Source: Flavobacteriales bacterium UBA5933
Lineage (GTDB): Bacteria; Bacteroidota; Bacteroidia; Flavobacteriales; Weeksellaceae
Length of the DNA stretch: 11,881 nucleotides
Assembly (NCBI GenBank): GCA_002430925.1
Contig: DJDD01000113.1
Span: forward strand, 1-11,881
Reading direction: 5' to 3'
Both the position numbers and the translations under genes were made by a program. Of this stretch, positions 1 through 7,039 are shown in pieces. Numbering within the stretch: position 1 is the first letter of the stretch; each line of letters begins with the position of its first letter. The notes beneath the pieces were generated by a model. It made no database searches. It was given only the letters and a program-made list of their open reading frames with translations, and had not been told where the DNA came from.

Positions 1-17
1 GAATTTATATTTCAAAG

Positions 18-90
<73 letters not shown>

Positions 91-100
91 GATTGGAGTG

Positions 101-133
101 CAAATATATAAAATCAAATTCGAATATTCCAAA
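101..133 (-). promoter_or_regulatory. Promoter of tRNA-Gly (Bacteroidota -33/-7 type)
   Basis: The minus strand shows TTTG (130-133), a 21-nt spacer, and TATATTTG (101-108). This matches the Bacteroidota primary-sigma consensus TTG-N17-23-TAnnTTTG. Transcription would start near 93-96, just before the mature tRNA 5' end at 90, leaving almost no leader. Confidence 0.75.
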
Positions 134-137
134 TAAA

Positions 138-166
138 TTTGAAAGAAAAATTTACTTATATATTTG
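138..166 (+). promoter_or_regulatory. Putative outward promoter antisense to accD
   Basis: The plus strand shows TTTG (138-141), a 17-nt spacer, and TATATTTG (159-166), again fitting TTG-N17-23-TAnnTTTG. The predicted start, near 172, is a few bases before the accD stop codon region, so the transcript would run antisense through accD. No plus-strand gene follows until 4775. The match is seen in sequence; activity is inference. Confidence 0.4.
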
Positions 167-178
167 CACTCATTATAA

Positions 179-1027
179 TTAATTGATAGGCATTAACATA
201 TCTGCCACATCTTTTATTTTATCTTTCATTTTTTTACGATGAACAATCATATCAACGAATCCTTTTTCTAATAAAAATTCAGAAGTTTGGAATCCTTCTG
301 GTAAATCTCTACCAATAGTTTCTTTGATTACACGAGGACCAGCAAACCCAATTAATGCACCAGGTTCAGCCATAATTACATCTCCTATAGATCCAAAAGA
401 AGCCGTAATACCACCAAAAGATGGATTAGTAAGAATAGTAATATATGGAATGTGATGTTCTGCTAATTGAACTAATTTAGCTTCAACTTTAGCTAATTGC
501 ATTAATGAAATAGCAGCCTCCATCATACGAGCTCCACCAGATTGAGAAATAATTACAAATGGTGTTTTATGTTTGATAGAATAGTCTATTGCACGAGCAA
601 TTTTTTCTCCCATTACAGATCCTAAAGAACCTCCGATAAATTTAAAATCCATACAAGAAATAGTAATGTCTCTACCGTGAATTTTTCCAGTAGCATTACG
701 AACAGAATCAGTAAGACCTGTTTTTTTCTTGATTTCTTTTAAACGATCTTTATAAGGTTTAGTATCAGTCCAATTTAATGGATCTTTACTTTCAACTTTG
801 GTATCTAGTTCTTTGTATTTACCTTCATCAAATAGTATCTCGAAATATTCTTGAGAACCAATTTGCACATGATGATCGTCCTCTGGACTTACATACATAT
901 TTGCTTTTAGCTCTTCAGTTTCAATAATTTTACCTGATGGCGTTTTGTACCACAAACCTTTTTTTACGTCCTTTTTAGACTCTGTAGGTGTTGTAATATT
1001 TTTCTTGCTTCTAATAAACCAAGGCAT
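179..1027 (-). CDS. accD: Acetyl-CoA carboxylase carboxyltransferase subunit beta
   Basis: This is the beta subunit of the carboxyltransferase that, with AccA, moves the carboxyl group from carboxybiotin to acetyl-CoA to give malonyl-CoA, the first committed step of fatty-acid synthesis in the cytoplasm. The 282-aa length is normal for the family. The crotonase-like carboxyltransferase core runs from about residue 95 to 280, with conserved stretches around SQSGGARM (161-168), the NPSFGGITASFGS region (201-213) and GFAGPRVI (227-234). The N-terminal region that normally holds a Cys4 zinc ribbon is present in length and context (GLWYK at 24-28, IGSQEYFEILF at 56-66), but the cysteine positions carry Thr29, Gly32, Ser47 and Asp50. 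The only cysteine in the protein is Cys125. The ATG start at 1027 gives the typical MPWF N terminus. The gene lies 35 bp after fbaA, with no -7 element in the gap, so it is probably co-transcribed. Confidence 0.96.
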   Translation of the reverse strand: MPWFIRSKKNITTPTESKKDVKKGLWYKTPSGKIIETEELKANMYVSPEDDHHVQIGSQEYFEILFDEGKYKELDTKVESKDPLNWTDTKPYKDRLKEIKKKTGLTDSVRNATGKIHGRDITISCMDFKFIGGSLGSVMGEKIARAIDYSIKHKTPFVIISQSGGARMMEAAISLMQLAKVEAKLVQLAEHHIPYITILTNPSFGGITASFGSIGDVIMAEPGALIGFAGPRVIKETIGRDLPEGFQTSEFLLEKGFVDMIVHRKKMKDKIKDVADMLMPIN

Positions 1028-1044
1028 ATTCTCTATTTTTATTT

Positions 1045-1069
1045 AAAAAGGATAAATTGTAATTATCCT
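1045..1069 (-). terminator. Weak hairpin plus T-run between fbaA and accD
   Basis: The minus strand reads AGGATAA (1069-1063), a 7-nt loop, TTATCCT (1055-1049), then a short T run that starts with the stem's last T (1049-1045). The fbaA stop codon TAA (1065-1063) is part of the upstream arm. The 7-bp, AT-rich stem suggests a leaky terminator or mRNA 3'-end stabiliser that could lower accD expression relative to fbaA. Confidence 0.4.
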
Positions 1070-2130
1070 AAAGTATTTACATTATTTAAATCGTGGAAAG
1101 ATTGTATTAATCTATCCTTGAAAGAAACCTCTCCTGCTCTTAACCATACACGAGGATCGTAGTATTTTTTGTTAGGAGATTCTGGACCTTCTGGGTTACC
1201 GATTTGACCTTGTAAATAAGCTGCATTTTGATCAAAGTATTTACGAATACCTTCCATAAATGCATACTGTAAGTCAGTATCGATATTCATTTTAATTACT
1301 CCGTAATTGATAGCTTCTCTAATTTCTTCTAAAGTAGAACCTGAACCACCGTGGAATACGAAGTTTACAGCATTGTCTACTCCATATTTCTCGTTGATAT
1401 ATTTTTGAGAGTTATCTAAAATTTTTGGAGTTAATTTCACATTTCCTGGTTTGTATACTCCATGTACGTTTCCGAATGCAGCAGCAATCCAGAAGTTATC
1501 TGAAATTGATTTTAAATTTTCATATACATAAGCAACTTCTTCTGGTTGAGTATATAATAATGAGTTATCTACGTCTGTATTATCAACTCCGTCTTCTTCA
1601 CCACCAGTTATACCTAATTCCATTTCTAAAGTCATACCTACTTTAGACATTCTTTCTAAATATCTTTTGCAAGTTTCAACATTTTCTTCTAATGGTTCTT
1701 CAGATAAATCTAACATATGAGAACTGAATAAAGTTTTTCCAAATTTATTGAAATGCTCTTCATTAGCATCCATAATACCATCTATCCAAGGTAATAATTT
1801 TTTAGCACAGTGGTCTGTGTGTAAAATTACAGTAGCACCGTAAGATTCTGCTAAAGTATGAATATGTTTTGCACCAGCAATAGCACCTTTTATTTGAGCT
1901 AATTGGTTTTCACCTTTTAATCCTTTACCAGCATTAAAAGCAGCACCTCCATTAGAAAATTGAATAATAACTGGAGAGTTTACTTCTACAGCTGCTTCCA
2001 TTGCAGCATTAATTGTATCAGAACCTATAACATTACACGCTGGTAGAGCGTAATGATTTGCTTTTGCATCATTAATAATTTCTTGAACTAATGAACCGGT
2101 AGCAACACCGGCTGGAAATTTTCTACTCAT
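1063..2130 (-). CDS. fbaA: Class II (metal-dependent) fructose-bisphosphate aldolase
   Basis: This enzyme cleaves fructose 1,6-bisphosphate to glyceraldehyde 3-phosphate and dihydroxyacetone phosphate in glycolysis and runs in reverse in gluconeogenesis. I start it at the ATG at 2130 (355 aa, MSRKFPAGVATG). An in-frame TTG 24 bases upstream lies inside a -7 promoter element and cannot be the real start. Visible family marks, numbered from this start, are the HTDH motif with catalytic Asp106 and metal ligand His107, the GGEEDG block (176-181), VHGVYKPGNV with His223, FHGGSGS with His260, and NIDTDLQ (282-288). Length and motifs match the FbaA subgroup near 355-360 aa. tamL ends 38 bp upstream, and accD follows after a weak hairpin. 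The pairing with accD puts central carbon metabolism and fatty-acid synthesis in one likely transcript. Confidence 0.96.
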   Translation of the reverse strand: MSRKFPAGVATGSLVQEIINDAKANHYALPACNVIGSDTINAAMEAAVEVNSPVIIQFSNGGAAFNAGKGLKGENQLAQIKGAIAGAKHIHTLAESYGATVILHTDHCAKKLLPWIDGIMDANEEHFNKFGKTLFSSHMLDLSEEPLEENVETCKRYLERMSKVGMTLEMELGITGGEEDGVDNTDVDNSLLYTQPEEVAYVYENLKSISDNFWIAAAFGNVHGVYKPGNVKLTPKILDNSQKYINEKYGVDNAVNFVFHGGSGSTLEEIREAINYGVIKMNIDTDLQYAFMEGIRKYFDQNAAYLQGQIGNPEGPESPNKKYYDPRVWLRAGEVSFKDRLIQSFHDLNNVNTLG

Positions 2131-2151
2131 TGTCTTAGAATTTTGTAAAAA

Positions 2152-2159
2152 CAAATATA
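2152..2159 (-). promoter_or_regulatory. -7 element of an fbaA promoter
   Basis: TATATTTG on the minus strand, 21 nt before the chosen fbaA ATG, is a perfect TAnnTTTG. I see no good TTG at the -33 spacing. The predicted leader is about 15 nt. This element decides the fbaA start, because the upstream TTG codon overlaps it. Confidence 0.55.
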
Positions 2160-2168
2160 CTTCTTTTT

Positions 2169-4769
2169 TTAGAAAGGATAATTAATTCCGAAATGTAATC
2201 TTGGTTTTAAGATATTGAAGTTATCAAATTGCCAACGCTTTCCTTCTTCATAAGAAGGGTCATATATCTTATAACCAAAGTCAAAGCGTACAATTGCAAA
2301 TGTTCCTATATGATATCTGAAACCTATACCAGAACCAATACCAAATTCTTTGTAAAAAGATTTGAATTTAAATAATGTTTCTTGTCTTGATTTATCCGTT
2401 CCCCAAATATTACCAGCATCAATAAAATAAGCACCTTCTAAACTACCAAACATGTTGAAACGGTATTCAGTATTAAAAAGTAATTTTAGATTATCAAATT
2501 CTAAACTTTGTGTACTAGAGTCTATTCGAGGTTTACTTCCTGGTCCTAATGTTAATGGAGCCCATCCACGGACATCATTTGCTCCACCAGCAGAATAACT
2601 TCTTACAAAAGGAGCAACATCAGAATTACCATAAGGTTGAATAATTCCAAATAAAAATCTTGCCGCAAAACTTGAATGAGAATCTATTTTAAATTTTCGA
2701 CGAATATCAAAATCAAATTTTACGAATTGAGAATATGGAATTCCAAATATATTTCCAACTTCTTTTCCACTGGCATCTTTGGAATGGGCAAACCCGAAAG
2801 CTTTATCTAATGTGTGTAATAAATTCCCTGCTAATTCTATTTTTGCTTGTACAAACCAAGGGTTATTTATTGTACGAAAAGAATTCTCTTGATTGTATGT
2901 AAATTGATATATAAATGAATTTATAATTACATTTTGTGAAATATTAGCTTTTCTATAAAGCATATTTTCAAAATCAACATAAAGCCTTGCATTTTCACCA
3001 CTTAATGAATTTTGAAAAGCTTTATTTGCTTGAATAGCATCAGTTAATTCATCATCTGTAGCGTATTGAGGCGCATTGGGGTAGTATTGATAATATAAAT
3101 CTTTTACTAAGTTTTTAGTTTGATTATCTTTAGTAAAGATGTCATAATACCTGTCTCTTTTTCCGTTATTGATAAACTCTGTATTGAATAGAGATACTTT
3201 ATGTTGAAACTCAGAACTAGATATATCCATATCAAAACCAAACCCATAAGATGTTTTATCAAGACCAACATTTTTTTGTGTACTAATATTAGTTCGAATT
3301 GCAGATTCAGCTGTAAATCGTTTTGGTAAAATTCTATCTAAATTGATTGGAGTTAATAAATAAGGGAATTTTAATTTTGTTTCTAACGAAATTTCATAAG
3401 CATTTAAGAAATCGCTATTCAAAGAGTAATCTTTATCTACAGAACCTAATGTAGATTTTAAAGTTGTTTCAAGATTTTCACCTCCTTTAAATAAATTTCT
3501 TGAAGTTAATGTAACCCCTGGAGAAATGGCAAAATTCATATAACGAGAAGCATAACTTTCAACAAATAAATTTAAATCATATTTCTTTTTTTGAGTAAAG
3601 AATACATCAACATTCAAAATAGAATCTTGTTTTGTTATTTTAAAACTATGTAAATTTATATTGTCTTTCTTGAAGATATTTCGTTTTGTTTGTATTTCTT
3701 GTCTCTGACGATATAAACCTCCAGGTCTTATAACAAAAGCATCTGTAAAGTACTTTGGTTTGTATTTAGGTTTTTCTTTAAAAAATATATTGTAGTTGTC
3801 ATACTCTTCTTTAATTAATTTGCTTTCATCATCTTCTTTTTCTCTAGAATCAGCATAAATATTTATTTTACCAAAATGATATTGAGTAAATGGTACAACA
3901 CTATCTTTTTTAATAGAATCTTGTACATATTTATCAATAAACATTGTAATATCTAATCTTTTATCACTTTTAGTTGTATCTGCTTCAAAATATAAATCTT
4001 CACCAGAATCATTAAAGTCATAATAACCTCTATTTTTTAATAAATCGACAACTCTATCTCGTTCATTTTCAAATTTTCCGAAATTATATTGATCACCAGA
4101 ATGTATTAATTGTTGATTTCCCATTGGAGAATTAAGATATTCTTCAATTTTAGCATCAGAAATATTTTGTGTAAAATTTTCTACATAAGATGGGTCTCCT
4201 AATTTTATGTTGTATAATGTTTCAGCTTTTTTAGCAATAGAGTCTTTTTTATAAGACACATTTACTTTAGAATCAAAATATCCTTTATCATGAAATAATC
4301 TATTTAAATTTTTGGCAGAAAACTCAGATTGTTTTTCATCCAATAATACGGGTGCATCACCTTGGTTATAATAAAATCGTTGTAACCATAGACTTTTACC
4401 AACATATTTTTCTAATTTATTTTTTGTTAATAAACTATCTAATAATTTTTGATTACGTTGAGATGCATCTACATGGTAATATTCTTGAAAAGTTGTATCA
4501 AATTTTTCTGGAGAAAAATTATATACCCATTGCCATAATGGAAGGAACCCAAGAAACTTACTAGCAGGTTTTTGTCTTACGTAATCAGTAAGGTCTTTAT
4601 CAATTATATTAATTTTTTTCTTGATATCTGGATCTTCCTTATCATAAATAAATTTGTTTCCCACAAAAGAATATTCTCCTTTGGGAACTTTTTTAGTTGT
4701 ACTACAGCTATAAAAAAGTAGTCCTAAACAGGAGATAATTGTTATATTTGTTGTTATTCTTTTTTGCAT
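2169..4769 (-). CDS. tamL: TamL-type outer-membrane translocation/assembly lipoprotein (BamA/TamA superfamily)
   Basis: This is an Omp85-superfamily protein with a lipoprotein N terminus, the form that replaces TamA in Bacteroidota and is thought to work with TamB in outer-membrane assembly. I start it at the ATG at 4769 (866 aa); the longer reading from a TTG at 4784 would run into the divergent gene. The N terminus is a hydrophobic signal ending in FYSC, with lipid-accepting Cys22 followed by STTKKVPKGEY, a typical TamL opening. Residues about 115-400 are POTRA-like, and the rest is the beta-barrel. The barrel contains AGGANDVRGW near residue 765, the conserved RG motif of the lid loop in Omp85 proteins. 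The chain ends GINYPF, with the C-terminal aromatic residue expected of an outer-membrane barrel. BamA itself is excluded by the lipobox. fbaA follows 38 bp downstream. Confidence 0.9.
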   Translation of the reverse strand: MQKRITTNITIISCLGLLFYSCSTTKKVPKGEYSFVGNKFIYDKEDPDIKKKINIIDKDLTDYVRQKPASKFLGFLPLWQWVYNFSPEKFDTTFQEYYHVDASQRNQKLLDSLLTKNKLEKYVGKSLWLQRFYYNQGDAPVLLDEKQSEFSAKNLNRLFHDKGYFDSKVNVSYKKDSIAKKAETLYNIKLGDPSYVENFTQNISDAKIEEYLNSPMGNQQLIHSGDQYNFGKFENERDRVVDLLKNRGYYDFNDSGEDLYFEADTTKSDKRLDITMFIDKYVQDSIKKDSVVPFTQYHFGKINIYADSREKEDDESKLIKEEYDNYNIFFKEKPKYKPKYFTDAFVIRPGGLYRQRQEIQTKRNIFKKDNINLHSFKITKQDSILNVDVFFTQKKKYDLNLFVESYASRYMNFAISPGVTLTSRNLFKGGENLETTLKSTLGSVDKDYSLNSDFLNAYEISLETKLKFPYLLTPINLDRILPKRFTAESAIRTNISTQKNVGLDKTSYGFGFDMDISSSEFQHKVSLFNTEFINNGKRDRYYDIFTKDNQTKNLVKDLYYQYYPNAPQYATDDELTDAIQANKAFQNSLSGENARLYVDFENMLYRKANISQNVIINSFIYQFTYNQENSFRTINNPWFVQAKIELAGNLLHTLDKAFGFAHSKDASGKEVGNIFGIPYSQFVKFDFDIRRKFKIDSHSSFAARFLFGIIQPYGNSDVAPFVRSYSAGGANDVRGWAPLTLGPGSKPRIDSSTQSLEFDNLKLLFNTEYRFNMFGSLEGAYFIDAGNIWGTDKSRQETLFKFKSFYKEFGIGSGIGFRYHIGTFAIVRFDFGYKIYDPSYEEGKRWQFDNFNILKPRLHFGINYPF
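4743..4750 (+). promoter_or_regulatory. -7 element of the RNA methyltransferase promoter, inside tamL
   Basis: TATATTTG on the plus strand lies 24 nt before the methyltransferase ATG and inside the codons for the TamL signal peptide. It is a perfect TAnnTTTG. No clear TTG is seen at the -33 spacing. The 5-bp gap between the two start codons forces the promoter into the neighbouring gene. Confidence 0.5.
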
Positions 4770-4774
4770 AAAAT

Positions 4775-4808
4775 ATGTTATCAAATAATGTTATTAAAAT
4801 AATAACAT
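4775..4808. repeat. Three ATGTTAT repeats between tamL and methyltransferase starts
   Basis: ATGTTAT occurs at 4775-4781 and 4788-4794 as direct repeats 13 bp apart, and as the inverse ATAACAT at 4802-4808. The last two form an 8-bp inverted repeat (ATGTTATT / AATAACAT) around a 5-nt spacer. The block covers the start codon of the methyltransferase and the place where a tamL promoter must lie. It may be an operator, or it may be chance in AT-rich coding sequence. Confidence 0.3.
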
Positions 4809-5518
4809 CTCTCGGTTCTAAAAAATATAGACAAAAATATAATTTGTTTGTCGTAGAAGGTGTTAAAAATATTGGGGAAGTTATAAAAAGTTCTATAAAT
4901 ATTAAAGAATTATTTCTCACAGAAGATTTTTGGCCAGATGAAAATGGTATAAAAAAGACGTTTGTAGATGAAAAAGACTTGAAGAAAATCAGTTACTTAT
5001 CAACTCCAAATGTTGGTTTGGCGCTTTGTGAATTACCAAATCATGAAGATGAAATAAATTTGAGTGGATTGACAATTGCACTTGATGATATTAGAGATCC
5101 AGGGAATTTGGGAACAATTATACGATTAGCAGATTGGTTTGGCGTAGAAAATATATTATGTACAAAAGAATCTGTTGACGTTTTTAATCCAAAAGTTATT
5201 ATGTCTACAATGGGATCATTTTCTCGTGTAAAAATTCATTATATCGATTTAGAAAATTATTTAAAAAATTATAATGGAAATATTTTTGGAACCTTTATGG
5301 AAGGTGAATCAATTTATGAAAATAAATTACCACAAGAAGGAATTTTAGTTATGGGGAATGAGGCAAACGGAATTTCTCCCGCTATAGAAAAACTGACAAC
5401 AAATAAGTTAAGTATACCATTTTATGGAAAAAATGGTTCTACAGAAAGTTTAAATGTAGCTGTTGCGACAAGTGTTATTTTAGGAGAATTTAAATCTCAA
5501 CTTTCTAATAAATCATAA
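4775..5518 (+). CDS. SpoU/TrmH-family RNA 2'-O-methyltransferase
   Basis: This is a SPOUT-class enzyme that transfers a methyl group from S-adenosylmethionine to a ribose 2'-OH in rRNA or tRNA. At 247 aa it has the RlmB-like layout: an N-terminal substrate-binding domain (about 1-90, with LFVVEG at 24-29) and a C-terminal knotted SpoU domain (about 98-240). All three SpoU motifs are intact. They are motif 1 DIRDPGNLGTIIR (105-117, with Asn111 and Arg117), motif 2 VMGNEANGIS (192-201, with Glu196), and motif 3 around IPFYGKNGSTESLNVAVA (214-231, with Ser225 and Asn227). The exact target base cannot be read from sequence; 23S rRNA is a reasonable guess. It starts 5 bp from tamL in the opposite direction. 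Confidence 0.92.
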   Translation: MLSNNVIKIITSLGSKKYRQKYNLFVVEGVKNIGEVIKSSINIKELFLTEDFWPDENGIKKTFVDEKDLKKISYLSTPNVGLALCELPNHEDEINLSGLTIALDDIRDPGNLGTIIRLADWFGVENILCTKESVDVFNPKVIMSTMGSFSRVKIHYIDLENYLKNYNGNIFGTFMEGESIYENKLPQEGILVMGNEANGISPAIEKLTTNKLSIPFYGKNGSTESLNVAVATSVILGEFKSQLSNKS

Positions 5519-5605
5519 AAAAAACTTAATATTAAAAAAGGTTTAAATCATTATTTTAAATAAATATCTATTTTAGAGCCTCAATAAAAAAAGACTAACT
5601 AATAA

Positions 5606-6832
5606 ATGAAATATTTAGCAGTTATTCTTACTTCTACTCTACTTGTTTTAGGTGGTTGCAGTAAGAAAAACAAAACAGAAGCCAAAGAAGAAACAAGGAA
5701 AAAAGATCCTAATGCTTTACGATATGATTCCCTAGATTGGAATGCAGATTTTAAACCAATGAAATCATCAGCTCAAGAAATTAATCATTATAAAGCTGGA
5801 GTTACAAAATTTTATGATGATTTTTGGGTAAAAGGAAAAGTAAGTGGTGGTTTTCTTGTTGCAAAAAATGGAAAAATAATTTTTGAGAAATACCAAGGTA
5901 TGGCTGATGCAAGTCATAAAAGAGAAATTGATCAAAATACTCCATTGCATATAGCGTCTATATCAAAAGTTTTTACTTCTATGGCTATTATGAAGTTAAT
6001 AGAACGTAACAAAATAAATTTAGATCAAAAAGTAAATACTATTTTAGAGGGGTTTCCTTATGATGATATTACTGTAAGAAATTTATTGAGCCATAGAAGT
6101 GGTTTGCCTAATTATGCAAACGTTTTATGGAACAACAAAAAAGTAATGCTAAATGGAGAAAAACCAATTTCTAATCAAGGGGTTTTAAATGCTTTTAGAG
6201 AGTATAATGTAAAACAAATTCGTCCTGCTGATAAAGGATTTTATTATTCGAATACAAATTTTGCTTTTTTAGCTTTGATTATAGAAAAAGTAATGAAAAT
6301 GCCTTATGGAAAAGCAATGAAGTATATGATTTTTGATCCTCTTGAGATGAAAAATACATTTGTTTTTGATTACGATAAAGATAAAGACACTATAGCTAAA
6401 TCATATAAATATAATGGATATGAATGGGCTTGGGATGATTTTGATAGAACATACGGAGATAAAAATATTTATTCGACTCCTCGAGATTTATTTAAGCTAG
6501 ATATAGCGATGTATTCTGATGATTTTTTACCAAAGAAAATAAAAGATGAGATTTTTACAGGTTACAGTCATGAACAAAAAGGATATAAAAATTATGGTCT
6601 TGGAATGCGTATGTTAGAGTATGAAGATGGTAAGAAGCTATTGTACCATAATGGTTGGTGGCATGGTAATAATACTGTTTTTGTACACGATGTAAATAAT
6701 CAATTTACTGTGATTGCATTAGGGAATAAACAAAATAAGGTGATTTATACTTCATTTAAGTTAGCTGGTCTTACAGGAACTTATCCTTTGAAAGTACCAT
6801 CAATAGATTCTTTAAAACCTCATCATAAATAA
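5606..6832 (+). CDS. Lipoprotein serine hydrolase, beta-lactamase / penicillin-binding family (S12-like)
   Basis: This is a secreted, membrane-anchored serine hydrolase of the class C beta-lactamase/DD-peptidase fold. The signal peptide ends in the lipobox LGGC, with Cys18 as the anchor. A charged linker (about 19-60) follows and then the catalytic domain (about 65-390). Three active-site motifs are visible: SISK (Ser118 nucleophile, Lys121), YSN (Tyr214, Asn216), and HNG (348-350) in place of KTG, as is common in esterase-like and uncharacterised members. LLSHRSGLPNY (160-170) is the usual family landmark. The substrate cannot be read from sequence: peptidase, esterase or beta-lactam hydrolysis are all possible, and true resistance activity should not be assumed. 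It lies 87 bp after the methyltransferase and ends in a strong terminator. The only promoter hint upstream is TATTTTAG at 5569-5576, one mismatch from the -7 consensus. Confidence 0.88.
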   Translation: MKYLAVILTSTLLVLGGCSKKNKTEAKEETRKKDPNALRYDSLDWNADFKPMKSSAQEINHYKAGVTKFYDDFWVKGKVSGGFLVAKNGKIIFEKYQGMADASHKREIDQNTPLHIASISKVFTSMAIMKLIERNKINLDQKVNTILEGFPYDDITVRNLLSHRSGLPNYANVLWNNKKVMLNGEKPISNQGVLNAFREYNVKQIRPADKGFYYSNTNFAFLALIIEKVMKMPYGKAMKYMIFDPLEMKNTFVFDYDKDKDTIAKSYKYNGYEWAWDDFDRTYGDKNIYSTPRDLFKLDIAMYSDDFLPKKIKDEIFTGYSHEQKGYKNYGLGMRMLEYEDGKKLLYHNGWWHGNNTVFVHDVNNQFTVIALGNKQNKVIYTSFKLAGLTGTYPLKVPSIDSLKPHHK

Positions 6833-6850
6833 TAGATAAATAAAATATAT

Positions 6851-6884
6851 AAAAAAACCTGAATCGTGAGATTCAGGTTTTTTT
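6851..6884. terminator. Strong bidirectional intrinsic terminator after the serine hydrolase
   Basis: A perfect 15-bp stem: AAAAAAACCTGAATC (6851-6865), loop GTGA, and GATTCAGGTTTTTTT (6870-6884). It begins 18 bp after the serine hydrolase stop. The A run on the left and T run on the right let it work in both directions, so it can also stop transcription coming from the permease side. Confidence 0.92.
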
Positions 6885-6912
6885 ATGAGTTAAATTATTT
6901 TAATAATTTTTT

Positions 6913-7022
6913 GCAATAGCGATTGTCGTGGAAATCCTTTTTAGATTGTACGAATTTTCAATATTTAATCAATGGTCAATCTAAAAAGATTGCAACAAAA
7001 GCGCGGCACGAAGTGATTGCCC
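6913..7022 (-). repeat. Structured intergenic repeat, copy 1 (GGGCAATC family)
   Basis: Read on the minus strand, this 110-bp element begins GGGCAATC at 7022 and ends GCTATTGC at 6913. Inside are a small hairpin CAC-TTC-GTG (7015-7007), then a long stem. In plus coordinates the long stem pairs AATC plus TTTTTAGATTG (6933-6936 and 6938-6948, with base 6937 bulged) with CAATCTAAAAAGATT (6977-6991) across a 28-nt loop. The outer ends GCAAT/ATTGC can also pair. It starts 17 bp after the permease stop and lies between convergent genes. A second copy, in the opposite orientation, is at 11770-11881. The family could be a REP-like non-autonomous mobile repeat or a transcribed structured RNA; no open reading frame of note is inside. 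Confidence 0.75.
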
Positions 7023-7039
7023 ATATAATCTTAATAACC

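Larger units (their letters stand above)
96..171. repeat. 16-bp perfect inverted repeat with promoter elements in both arms
   Basis: The arms GAGTGCAAATATATAA (96-111) and TTATATATTTGCACTC (156-171) are perfect reverse complements around a 44-nt AT-rich spacer. Each arm contains TATATTTG reading outward. The structure fills almost the whole gap between the accD stop and the tRNA. It may be a mirrored pair of divergent promoters, a terminator-like hairpin for accD, or the scar of an inverted duplication of the tRNA promoter. The loop is long for an efficient intrinsic terminator. Confidence 0.7.

Noticed and set aside
1425..1646. Plus-strand open frame opposite fbaA
   Set aside because: It is the antisense shadow of a clearly conserved enzyme; its composition is low in charge and it has no recognisable domain.
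2131..2154. N-terminal extension of fbaA from a TTG codon
   Set aside because: The TTG is part of the -7 element TATATTTG, and the eight extra residues do not resemble the family; the ATG at 2130 gives the normal N terminus.
4352..4564. Plus-strand open frame opposite tamL
   Set aside because: It is a shadow of tamL, with no promoter or recognisable domain.
4770..4784. N-terminal extension of tamL from a TTG codon
   Set aside because: It would overlap the divergent methyltransferase gene and move the lipobox away from the usual distance; the ATG at 4769 fits better.
5528..5537. TTAATATTAA palindrome after the methyltransferase as a terminator
   Set aside because: It is an AT-only 10-mer without loop or stable stem, expected by chance in DNA this AT-rich.
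5606..6832. Serine hydrolase as a genuine beta-lactamase resistance gene
   Set aside because: The fold motifs are shared with esterases and peptidases, and the third motif is HNG and not KTG; nothing in the sequence shows beta-lactam specificity.
6913..7022. Repeat copy 1 as the intrinsic terminator of the permease operon
   Set aside because: The stem's 3' side is followed by GGATTTCC and no T run, and the element recurs elsewhere without the same gene context. It may still stabilise the mRNA end.
6890..7039. CRISPR array or phage attachment site in the repeat-bearing gap
   Set aside because: There is no regular repeat-spacer pattern, no cas gene, no integrase and no adjacent tRNA.
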